Made by a program: the position numbers and the translations under genes
The notes under the pieces: model-generated
The model's database searches: none
What the model saw: the letters and a program-made list of their open reading frames with translations, nothing else
What the model was told of the DNA's origin: nothing
Shown here: positions 57,077 through 64,000 of the stretch, one piece after another
How positions within the stretch are numbered: position 1 is the first letter of the stretch
How the letters are laid out: the number at the start of each line of letters is the position of its first letter
Assembly (NCBI RefSeq): GCF_000526935.1
Contig: NZ_JAHA01000007.1
Location: 124,001 to 188,000, forward strand
Origin: Butyrivibrio sp. FCS014
Lineage (GTDB): Bacteria; Bacillota; Clostridia; Lachnospirales; Lachnospiraceae
Reading direction: 5' to 3'
Length of the DNA stretch: 64,000 nucleotides

Positions 57077-57931
57077 ATGGGACGAGATGAAAATGTAGCA
57101 ATATTCCAGGATACGGATAAGATGTGCAGAGAAAACGATAGACTCAGAGAATCTATCAGACTGGCATTTGAGAATCAGAAGCTTATTCTGGAGGGAGATG
57201 CTGTACCTTCAATTGAAAATTATAAGTATGCCGAAGCGGCAAAGATAGTGGTCTCAAAGAAAAGGACTGTTGAAGCCGCAAGTGCATATAAGGGGATGAG
57301 GGTTGCTGTTCACAATTTTGCTTCAGCAACAAATCCGGGCGGTGGAGTAGTTAAGGGATCTACAGCCCAGGAAGAATGTCTGTGCAGATGCTCGACTTTG
57401 TACAGCATGCTTAATACCAAGGAGATGTGGAATGGATTTTATGCACCGCACAGGAATGCAGCTGATCCAATTCACAATGATGACATTATATATACTCCGG
57501 GAGTTGTAGTGTTTAAAACAGACACAGCAGCTCCTGTTGCCATGCCAGAAACTCAGTGGTATGAGGTTGACGTTATTACATGTGCTGCTCCTAATCTTAG
57601 GGACAACCCCAGCAATCCATATAATAAGAGCGATGGAACGAAAAAAGTGAAAATATCAGATAAAGATCTACTTGAGCTTCATGAAAAGAGGCTAAGGAGA
57701 ATATTGGATGTTGCCGTGGCTAATGCTGATGAAGTAGTTATATTGGGGGCATTTGGATGTGGAGCATTTCAGAATAAACCGGAGGTTGTTGCCAGAGCTG
57801 CAGCAAATGTGATTAATGACTATCTGTATATGTTCAAAAATATAGAATTTGCTGTTTATTGCAGTCTTAAGGACAGTCGGAATTACGATGCATTTAAGCG
57901 AGAACTGGCTAGAATTGCCAATCAGAGATAA
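57077..57931 (+). CDS. Microbial poly(ADP-ribose) glycohydrolase-like protein (TIGR02452/DUF2263)
   Basis: A 284-residue macrodomain-type enzyme. NFASATNPGGGVVKGSTAQE (about 80-99) with QEE at 98-100 is the PARG signature (GGG...QEE) whose glutamates cleave the ADP-ribose linkage. LGAFGCGAFQNKPEVVA near 232 is the conserved C-terminal loop. It follows the Rnl1-like ligase by 21 nt. It could remove ADP-ribose from RNA, protein or a splicing by-product; which one is not shown. Confidence 0.85.
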   Translation: MGRDENVAIFQDTDKMCRENDRLRESIRLAFENQKLILEGDAVPSIENYKYAEAAKIVVSKKRTVEAASAYKGMRVAVHNFASATNPGGGVVKGSTAQEECLCRCSTLYSMLNTKEMWNGFYAPHRNAADPIHNDDIIYTPGVVVFKTDTAAPVAMPETQWYEVDVITCAAPNLRDNPSNPYNKSDGTKKVKISDKDLLELHEKRLRRILDVAVANADEVVILGAFGCGAFQNKPEVVARAAANVINDYLYMFKNIEFAVYCSLKDSRNYDAFKRELARIANQR

Positions 57932-57943
57932 GGGGAACAAATA

Positions 57944-58462
57944 ATGCATTCTACAATTTTTGTTTTGAATGATAATCCGATTTCGGAAAACGATGTCATT
58001 GACGATGACTATTTTTCAGTGAGTCAGATAGAGCGCCGGGGATATGATTATTGTGGTGTAACGAATCTTGAGTATGAAGCAAGGGACTATTTTTCTGGAT
58101 ATTACTCCGAATTTTTTCAGACAGAGATCATGAAAATGGAGTATGAGGATTATCCTGAAGACAACTTTGTGCAGTACAAGATGACCATTAAAAATCGTGA
58201 AAAATTCATGAAAGGCGTTTATAAAAGATATCGCAAGGCTTTAAAAGAATTCAGCAATGCTCTTACATTGGAAAAACTTTTGGATAGTGAAGACAGAGAT
58301 ATCCATTATTTGCTATATAAGCTGCAGTGTGTAATGGATGATACATGTGCTTTGCAATTCTACAGTGATTATGGAGATTTTGAGAGCCCTGAGCAGTTAA
58401 TGCGTCGTTGTAAGGATGGAGATGTTTATTATATAGTTGCTGCTTTTGACTATCATTTTTGA
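57944..58462 (+). CDS. Hypothetical protein of the ligase operon
   Basis: A 172-residue acidic protein with no recognised motif. A beta-type start (STIFVLNDNPISENDV) is followed by helices (REKFMKGVYKRYRKALKEFS) and a late DGDVYYIVAAFDYHF. It starts 12 nt after the PARG-like gene (ribosome site AAGGGG), so it belongs to the same transcript. Confidence 0.55.
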   Translation: MHSTIFVLNDNPISENDVIDDDYFSVSQIERRGYDYCGVTNLEYEARDYFSGYYSEFFQTEIMKMEYEDYPEDNFVQYKMTIKNREKFMKGVYKRYRKALKEFSNALTLEKLLDSEDRDIHYLLYKLQCVMDDTCALQFYSDYGDFESPEQLMRRCKDGDVYYIVAAFDYHF

Positions 58463-58673
58463 CAAAAACAAGAGAAAAACTTATGGCAAGGAAAATGAGG
58501 GGTTCCTAACAAAAGTTGCGGCAATCAGAGACGTGTTGTTGTGTCCTGAAATGGCGATTAGAATAAGCAAGGCGACTAATACATTAGCAGAAAGCTGGAT
58601 GAATATGCAGCAGAAACTGTCATTGTGGATTGCACAGCAACACGAACCATCAAATGTAATTCCTTTTTCTTAG
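58437..58673 (+). CDS. Hypothetical protein (up to 78 residues), weak support
   Basis: The frame starts at a TTG inside the previous gene. The better-looking part is FLTKVAAIRDVLLCPEMAIR and then WMNMQQKLSLWIAQQHE. No ATG start or clear ribosome site exists, so a frameshifted or partial gene is possible. It is the last gene before IS copy 3. Confidence 0.35.
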   Translation: MLLLTIIFDKNKRKTYGKENEGFLTKVAAIRDVLLCPEMAIRISKATNTLAESWMNMQQKLSLWIAQQHEPSNVIPFS

Positions 58674-58716
58674 AATGCAGTAGATGAGGGATAATATCTA
58701 TAGCTCTGGAAATTCC

Positions 58717-60501
58717 GCTAGCGTAAAGTTTTTGTAGGATTAATTGAAAAAGGGGATTTCCTTCGTGATATAGTTATTTACGGTGTCCAAGCCAAAATAA
58801 CCAAACGGAGGAGTCCCCTTGTGTTAAATAGTATACAGCATTTTATTGAGAATGGAGTACCAAATCTTCAGAAGGCATCAAAAGATTTTTCAGAGGATCC
58901 GAGAGACTTTGCAGGTTTCATATACAAGGTCAGGAATGAAGCGCTTCAGATGGCGTTGGATTACATTTCTGAAACCCTTACAACCTGCAACCAGATATTA
59001 AAAGACAGTCCTGTGAGAAAGGAAAGATGGGAAGTGGTAAGGACTGACGAGAAGTCTCTTATCACCTCAATTGGAAAGGTTATGTTTTCCAAGACACTGT
59101 TTAAGAACAAGGTGACTGGAGAACGCAGATATCTACTGGATGACATGCTTTCATTTGACCCTCATGAAAGGATGTCAGAAGATGCCATAGCACAGCTCTT
59201 ATCAGAGAGCGTTCAGACCTCTTATCGTAAAGGTGGACAAGCAGCAAGCATCCTTGATGAGGTCAGCAAAGAGACTGTAAAGGATAAGATACATGCTCTC
59301 GAGTTCCCCAAGGAACAGAAAAGAAGAGGCAGAAAACGCAAGGTTGAGTATCTGTATATAGAGGCTGATGAAGATCATGTGTCGCTTCAGTTCCAGAAGG
59401 AAAAGGGGGATCTCCAGGTCAACCAGTATGGAAGAAAACTCAATGGAATGATAAACAAGCTTATCTATGTTCATGAGGGCATTGAAAAGGATGCTCCCAA
59501 GAGTACAAGACATCACCTTGTTAATGCCCATTTCTTCTGTGGTTCTTATGAAGGCAAAGCAAACAGTGAACTCTGGGATGAAGTCTACACATATATTGAC
59601 AACAACTATGACATAAGCAGCATAAAGAGGATATACCTAGGAGCAGATGGTGGAGCCTGGATTAAGGCTGGGGGAAAAAGGATAAGTGGCATCACATATG
59701 TGATGGACGAGTTCCACCTCAAAAAATACCTGATAAAGATGACAAACCATTTGATGGATAGTGCTGATGATGCCAGAAAGCTTCTCTGTGAAATGATCAA
59801 GGATGGAAGTAAGGAAGATTTCCTGTCTGTGGTAGATATGCTTGAATATCATGCCTCAAACGACAAGGAAATGAAACGTGTGCAAGAAGGCGCTGATTAT
59901 ATACTTGATAACTGGTCTGCAGCCAAGACAAGGCTTAGATACAGGAGGATTCCTGGATGTAGTACTGAAGGTCATGTCAGTCATGTCCTGTCAAAAAGAA
60001 TGAGCATGACTCCAATGGGCTGGAGTCGAAAAGGCGCTGATAAGATGGCAAGACTCAGTGCCTATACATGGAACAAAAGGGATATGCTGGAACTTGTGCG
60101 TTACCAGAAGACAGTAATGCCTAAGGCTGCTGGGGCAGAAGAAGTAGAGACTGTAGTAGCGCATGTAAGAGAAAAACAGTATTCCCATCCGGCGTGGGGA
60201 AAGTATGTCGATAGCATACAGGTAGAGCTTAGTTCAGAGCTGAAGAAGTGGATGAGCATCGGAATGCATAACTACATCTGGAAACTGTTCTAAAAGGAAG
60301 CCAGAGGCTGACGCCTCTGCCTTTGAATAAAGTGCGCCAGAGCGCACACCTATCCTTGATCTGCTTGACTACAGACCAAGGATTAGAATGACAGCCTTGA
60401 ACTGTCCTCCAACCAGGCGCTATAATGAGTAAGGTTTGAACATCTGAACTGATCACAGGGGCAATCTACCCTTTCGAATCCTACAGTAAATTTACGCCGT
60501 C
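58717..60501 (+). mobile_element. ISLre2-family insertion sequence, copy 3 (1785 bp)
   Basis: Identical in length, ends and gene to copy 2. It is flanked by its own 9-bp duplication GGAAATTCC (58708-58716 and 60502-60510). Copies 2 and 3 are direct repeats bracketing 12.6 kb that include the second and third tRNA clusters and the RNA ligases. Confidence 0.95.
58821..60293 (+). CDS. ISLre2-family transposase (copy 3)
   Basis: A 490-residue protein identical to the transposase at 44455, with the same GTG start and GGAGGAG site. It is intact, so the element may be active. Confidence 0.95.
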   Translation: MLNSIQHFIENGVPNLQKASKDFSEDPRDFAGFIYKVRNEALQMALDYISETLTTCNQILKDSPVRKERWEVVRTDEKSLITSIGKVMFSKTLFKNKVTGERRYLLDDMLSFDPHERMSEDAIAQLLSESVQTSYRKGGQAASILDEVSKETVKDKIHALEFPKEQKRRGRKRKVEYLYIEADEDHVSLQFQKEKGDLQVNQYGRKLNGMINKLIYVHEGIEKDAPKSTRHHLVNAHFFCGSYEGKANSELWDEVYTYIDNNYDISSIKRIYLGADGGAWIKAGGKRISGITYVMDEFHLKKYLIKMTNHLMDSADDARKLLCEMIKDGSKEDFLSVVDMLEYHASNDKEMKRVQEGADYILDNWSAAKTRLRYRRIPGCSTEGHVSHVLSKRMSMTPMGWSRKGADKMARLSAYTWNKRDMLELVRYQKTVMPKAAGAEEVETVVAHVREKQYSHPAWGKYVDSIQVELSSELKKWMSIGMHNYIWKLF

Positions 60502-60632
60502 GGAAATTCCAGGGCTATTTTATTTTTGTCTGAAACAAGGTATGATTATTCATAAGTTGTCTGAAAAAGATGTTTGGACAAGGGGAGTAATAGAGTTCTT
60601 TTGCGAGCGATAATTAGGAGAGATCAGGACAC

Positions 60633-60737
60633 ATGCTTATAGGAATCCTTTCAGATACACATGGACTATTAAGGCAAGAAGTTATCGATGGCTTTGAAGG
60701 AGTTGATGTGGCGGGGATAATACAGCGGATAAGCTGA
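60633..60737 (+). pseudogene. YfcE-like phosphodiesterase 5' remnant
   Basis: MLIGILSDTHGLLRQEVIDG and FEGVDVAGIIQRIS then stop. The start has the DTH metal motif of YfcE/MJ0936 phosphodiesterases, but the reading breaks where HAGDI is expected. About 80 percent of the gene is gone. It lies just behind IS copy 3. The 60511-60632 stretch before it shows nothing else. Confidence 0.7.
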
Positions 60738-60747
60738 GGGGGGACAG

Positions 60748-61188
60748 ATGGAACTTAAACGAATAGGAATTGAGCAAAAGGAAGCAATAAAAAAGCTGTT
60801 TGTAAGTGTTTTTACAATCGAACCCTGGAACGATGACTGGTCTGATGAAAATCAGCTGGATTGTTATATAGATGATCTGATTGGACAGGGATATTCGCTT
60901 GCATATGGGTTATATGATGGTGATGAGCTCATCGGTATGTCCTTGGGCTACATAAAACACTGGTATAAAGGGACTGAATACTATATTGATGAACTATGTA
61001 TAAGAACTGACAGGCAAGGCGCAGGAGCCGGTAACTTTTTCCTGTCAGAAATAGAAAAGGCAATTAAAGAGCTAGGGCTGAAGCAGATCTTTTTACAGAC
61101 AGAAGCTCATGTTCCTGCTTATGAGTTCTATAAAAAGAACGGCTATACCGAATTAGAAGGGCACGTATCATTCGCCAAAGAGCTGTGA
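60748..61188 (+). CDS. GNAT-family N-acetyltransferase
   Basis: A 146-residue protein resembling aminoglycoside 6'-acetyltransferase-like members. YYIDELCIRTDRQGAGAGNF near 80-95 is the acetyl-CoA loop, and YEFYKKNGYTELEGHVSF closes the domain. GGGGG precedes the ATG. The substrate is unknown. Confidence 0.78.
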   Translation: MELKRIGIEQKEAIKKLFVSVFTIEPWNDDWSDENQLDCYIDDLIGQGYSLAYGLYDGDELIGMSLGYIKHWYKGTEYYIDELCIRTDRQGAGAGNFFLSEIEKAIKELGLKQIFLQTEAHVPAYEFYKKNGYTELEGHVSFAKEL

Positions 61189-61269
61189 TCCACAGAGATG
61201 GCTTGAATGGAAGAATGGCATAGGCGCATATTTTTCGGGGACTATCATTAGACACGAGGAGAACTAAGT

Positions 61270-62070
61270 ATGAAAATGGGTAGCAGTAATGACAAAGACG
61301 CAGTACAGGAACAGTACGCGTCATCTAAAAGCCTTGATATCAGGCTGAATTTCCACAATATGTATTCAACCAACAGGATGGGCTTTGGTCCCTGGCTTGT
61401 ATCAAATTATGAGATAACAGAAGGTATGAAGGTTCTTGAAATTGGCACTGGAACAGGTAGCATGTGGGTTGGACACGACGATCTCATAACAAAGTGCGAT
61501 AAGATTGTTCTTTCTGACTTTTCTGAAGGCATGCTTGAGACTGCCAAGAAGAATGTAGGAGAGCGAGAGAATGTAGAGTATAAGCAGATTGATGTTCAGA
61601 ACATCCCTTATGAAGATAGCTCTTTTGACATTGTAATTGCTAACATGATGCTCTATCACGTACCTGACATAAATAAAGCAGTTAGTGAGATCAGAAGAGT
61701 TCTTAAGGACGAAGGCGTGTTCTATAGCGCTACTTACGGCGAGCACAATTTTAACGATATCATTGCGGAGTGGTTTGGCTTAATTGGCGAAAACTACGAT
61801 CCTAACCATCTTTTCACTCTTCAGAATGGAGGCGCAATTCTGGGAAAAGAGTTTGCGGATGTCGAGGTGCACCGATACCAGGATTCACTCCATATCACAA
61901 AAGTAGATGATCTTGTAGAGTATCTTCAGAGTCTTAAGGCTCTTCACGGAATTGGTACTATGGAAAAGGATAAGATGTTGTGTATGTTGGAGCCACATAT
62001 GGAAGATGGTGTCATTGACCTGCAGAAGGAGTATGGCACTTTCATTGCACGTGGGAGAAAGGGTATCTGA
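61270..62070 (+). CDS. Class I SAM-dependent methyltransferase
   Basis: A 266-residue protein with the SAM motif VLEIGTGTGSMW near 57, IVLSDFSEGMLETAKKN following it, and FDIVIANMMLYHVPDINKAV near 118, typical of the Methyltransf_11 group. Small-molecule or tRNA methylation cannot be told apart from sequence. GAGGAG lies upstream. Confidence 0.78.
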   Translation: MKMGSSNDKDAVQEQYASSKSLDIRLNFHNMYSTNRMGFGPWLVSNYEITEGMKVLEIGTGTGSMWVGHDDLITKCDKIVLSDFSEGMLETAKKNVGERENVEYKQIDVQNIPYEDSSFDIVIANMMLYHVPDINKAVSEIRRVLKDEGVFYSATYGEHNFNDIIAEWFGLIGENYDPNHLFTLQNGGAILGKEFADVEVHRYQDSLHITKVDDLVEYLQSLKALHGIGTMEKDKMLCMLEPHMEDGVIDLQKEYGTFIARGRKGI

Positions 62071-62156
62071 AAATACCATTCTTTTCTGGAAGAAAGAAGC
62101 TTGCGACGATAATAAAACTTTGAATTCCGGTAAAACTTACTATCGTAGGAGTAAAA

Positions 62157-63029
62157 ATGGGGTATAGGATTAGAATAGCAATTCCTCAAGATGAACAGAG
62201 AATTCGTGAATTGTTTACAGAGATGCTGCAGACAATTTATCATACAGAAGATGTGAAGGGCTACGAATCAGGCTATTTGAATCGTTATTGGACAAATGGC
62301 GAAGAACGGATACTGGTAGCAGAGGATGAATCTGTTGTGGCTTTTTTGTCAATAGAAGTTCATCATGAGCAAGAAGCAGATTATGCATATCTTGATGATT
62401 TGTCTGTTACAGAAAGGTATCGCAATATTGGAATCGGAAGTGCTTTAATCCACGAAGCAGAGGCCTATGCACAAGAAATTGGTATACAGCACATTCTATT
62501 TCATGTTGAAAAATCTAATACTGAAGCATTTCGTTTATATGAAAGGCTTGGCTATAAGATTTTTCGTGATGACGGCAACAGATATATGATGAAAAAAGAT
62601 TGGATTCATATTGCGGAAGAACGCATTACCGTTGAGGAATATGTTGATTTTTTAAAGAGGACGGATTTGGGGTCACAATATCCAAAAGAGCGTTTTGAAG
62701 AACGAATCAGGAAGCTTGTCAAGAATGTTTCCATCAGCCTGATTGCGCGTAATGATAAAGGCCTAATTGTTGGGGTTTTGTTTGGGCTTACAGATTTCTG
62801 CTATTGGTTGTATGTGACAGACCTTGGGGTGGACAGGAATTATGAGAGACAAGGTATCGCAAGCAAGCTCATGAAGACTGCACATGAAATTGCCGGTGGA
62901 GAAAAGGATATAGCCATATATCTGATTGCCAATGAAGATGCTGTAGGTTTTTATGAGAAAATTGGTATGAAAAGGGCTGACGATGTAATGAAATACAACC
63001 ACATAGAATGGACTGAATGGACAATATGA
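62157..63029 (+). CDS. Double-domain GNAT N-acetyltransferase
   Basis: A 290-residue protein with two GNAT domains. The first (about 1-150) has TERYRNIGIGSALIHEAEAY near 86; the second (about 155-285) has YERQGIASKLMKTAHEIAGG near 235. Both keep the acetyl-CoA loop, so both could be active. Fusions of this kind occur in mycothiol and antibiotic-modifying enzymes. A typical ribosome site (AGGAG) is seen. Confidence 0.78.
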   Translation: MGYRIRIAIPQDEQRIRELFTEMLQTIYHTEDVKGYESGYLNRYWTNGEERILVAEDESVVAFLSIEVHHEQEADYAYLDDLSVTERYRNIGIGSALIHEAEAYAQEIGIQHILFHVEKSNTEAFRLYERLGYKIFRDDGNRYMMKKDWIHIAEERITVEEYVDFLKRTDLGSQYPKERFEERIRKLVKNVSISLIARNDKGLIVGVLFGLTDFCYWLYVTDLGVDRNYERQGIASKLMKTAHEIAGGEKDIAIYLIANEDAVGFYEKIGMKRADDVMKYNHIEWTEWTI

Positions 63030-63085
63030 GTGGCTGGCAGATTTATCCGGATGAAACGCAGAAATGATGAAAAGGATATAAAAGG

Positions 63086-63544
63086 ATGATAGTAGAGATT
63101 AAGAATTCAAAAGAAAAGCAGGCTATTTCTAGAAAAGTTCTGGAAGCTCTCACAGACTGGTTTGGAATAGAAGAGAGCAGAGAAGAATACATTTCAGGTA
63201 GCGCTGATTGGACTTTTTTTGCCGCGAAAGAAGATGATGAGGCTGTCGGATTCCTCTGTTTAAAAGAAACGGGAAAGGCTACTGTTGAACTGGCTGTCAT
63301 GGGAGTTTTGAAAGAACATCACAGAAATGGTGTTGGCCGGCAACTGGTAGAAAGGGCGAAAGAAACTGCCAGATTGCAAGGATATGAGTTCATGCAGGTC
63401 AAGACTGTGAAGATGGGCGTGTATGAGGATTATGACAGGACAAATTTATTTTACATAAGCTGTGGATTCAAGGAGTTCGAAGTTTTACCGCTCCTTTGGG
63501 ATGAGGCAAATCCCTGTCAGATCTATGTGATGTCACTGAAATGA
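63086..63544 (+). CDS. GNAT-family N-acetyltransferase
   Basis: A 152-residue protein. VELAVMGVLKEHHRNGVGRQ near 70-89 holds the acetyl-CoA loop, then LVERAKETARLQGYEFMQVK and ...TNLFYISCGFKEFE. It is the last of several acetyltransferases within 3 kb. The substrate is unknown. Confidence 0.8.
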   Translation: MIVEIKNSKEKQAISRKVLEALTDWFGIEESREEYISGSADWTFFAAKEDDEAVGFLCLKETGKATVELAVMGVLKEHHRNGVGRQLVERAKETARLQGYEFMQVKTVKMGVYEDYDRTNLFYISCGFKEFEVLPLLWDEANPCQIYVMSLK

Positions 63545-63571
63545 TATCCCGGAAGATAAAGAGGTTAGCAG

Positions 63572-63955
63572 ATGGCATCAAGTAAAGATTATTTCCTGCA
63601 TGATGACTATACAAGACGGTTTCGCAAGATGCTTACCATTGAACAGTTTCATGATAAAAAACTTGCAGCTGCATATATGAAGCAGTATGTGGATGATCCG
63701 CTTTCATATCAGGGGATGCTTTTTGGCCTGATGGTTTCATCGGGTGTATTACAGACCGAGAATGTTGAGATCATGACGTTACATTTTTACGCGCCGATCT
63801 ACATGCTTCTGACCATATGCGATCGGGATCCAGAGCGTGAGAAAGAGGCACTTAAGACAATGGAAGCGCATGTTCGGCAGTTTAATAAACTGTACGCGAG
63901 AGATGAAAAAAACATGCAGAATAATAAGAGGAGATCGCCGAGGAGACCAAAATGA
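63572..63955 (+). CDS. TetR-type ligand-binding domain lacking the DNA-binding half
   Basis: A 127-residue protein. RKMLTIEQFHDKKLAAAYMK, then MLFGLMVSSG and the LHFYAPIYMLLTICDRDPER segment match the C-terminal half of clostridial TetR regulators. The N-terminal helix-turn-helix (about 50 residues) is absent; an ATG behind AGAGGTTAGCAG starts directly in the C-terminal domain. It is either a truncated gene or a decoy ligand-binding protein. The stop overlaps the next start. Confidence 0.65.
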   Translation: MASSKDYFLHDDYTRRFRKMLTIEQFHDKKLAAAYMKQYVDDPLSYQGMLFGLMVSSGVLQTENVEIMTLHFYAPIYMLLTICDRDPEREKEALKTMEAHVRQFNKLYARDEKNMQNNKRRSPRRPK

Positions 63956-64000
63956 AGATCACAGTGATAAACGGAACCGAAAAACACGGTGTTACATACA
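63952..64000 (+). CDS. Flavodoxin-like/NAD(P)H-dependent oxidoreductase, 5' end only
   Basis: Sixteen codons (MKITVINGTEKHGVTY) are present before the window ends. The strand-loop ITVINGT is the phosphate-binding start of FMN reductases and iron-sulfur flavoproteins. It overlaps the TetR-like stop (ATGA), a common pairing in Lachnospiraceae. Confidence 0.6.
   Translation, partial: MKITVINGTEKHGVTY

Noticed and set aside
44351..60501. A composite transposon formed by ISLre2 copies 2 and 3
   Set aside because: Each copy has its own different 9-bp duplication on both sides, so they inserted separately.

Overview
The window looks like part of the chromosome of a rumen- or gut-type Lachnospiraceae bacterium, most like Butyrivibrio. 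The evidence is moderate G+C, strong AGGAGG-type ribosome sites, DUF5688/DUF5714/L-2-amino-thiazoline-4-carboxylate-hydrolase-family genes, an anaerobic sulfite reductase operon, ISLre2 and IS66 elements, and tRNA genes without encoded CCA. No rRNA or CRISPR array was seen.

0-9.3 kb: a co-directional set of small-molecule-enzyme-like genes. It holds two alpha/beta hydrolases, two ATC-hydrolase-family proteins, a methyltransferase and several membrane proteins, in what looks like two versions of one module. HEAT-repeat, HD-domain and DUF5688 genes follow, the last behind a structured leader. 9.3-21.5 kb: a molybdenum-centred redox region. MobA, an exported protein and an ECF-type membrane protein lie on the minus strand. 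Divergent from them is a long operon: nitrate-reductase-like molybdoenzyme, polyferredoxin, NAD(P)H/FAD protein, TDT-family transporter, asrABC, and a FecCD-type ABC importer that may bring in molybdate or tungstate. 21.5-24 kb: a self-contained 'radical SAM mobile pair' (MarR regulator plus two radical SAM genes) that appears to have landed on an HxlR-type regulator remnant. 24-33 kb: a Kef-type antiporter and a NikABCDE/DppABCDF-type ABC importer operon with a methyltransferase and a DUF4198 protein. A convergent AstE/AspA-like zinc hydrolase carries the same 19-bp GC-rich palindrome in its promoter region as the importer operon. 33-41 kb: ordinary single genes, several of them decayed or interrupted.

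43.3-58.7 kb is the most unusual part. It holds about 19 closely packed tRNA genes in three clusters, with small XRE-type regulators between them and four insertion sequences in or beside them. Next to the tRNAs are two different RNA ligases (DRB0094/DraRnl-like and T4 Rnl1-like), three metallophosphoesterases and a bacterial-type poly(ADP-ribose) glycohydrolase (DUF2263). Two tRNA-Met(CAU) genes, one in each of the last two clusters, fold as full cloverleaves but have a conserved, structured insertion of about 45 nt inside the T-loop at the same place. Together these suggest a mobile tRNA-supply, tRNA-repair and possibly tRNA-splicing island. The association is visible in the sequence; the function is inference.

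60.5-64 kb returns to ordinary genes: GNAT acetyltransferases (one a double-domain fusion), a methyltransferase, a TetR-type ligand domain without its DNA-binding half, and the start of a flavodoxin-like gene cut by the window edge.
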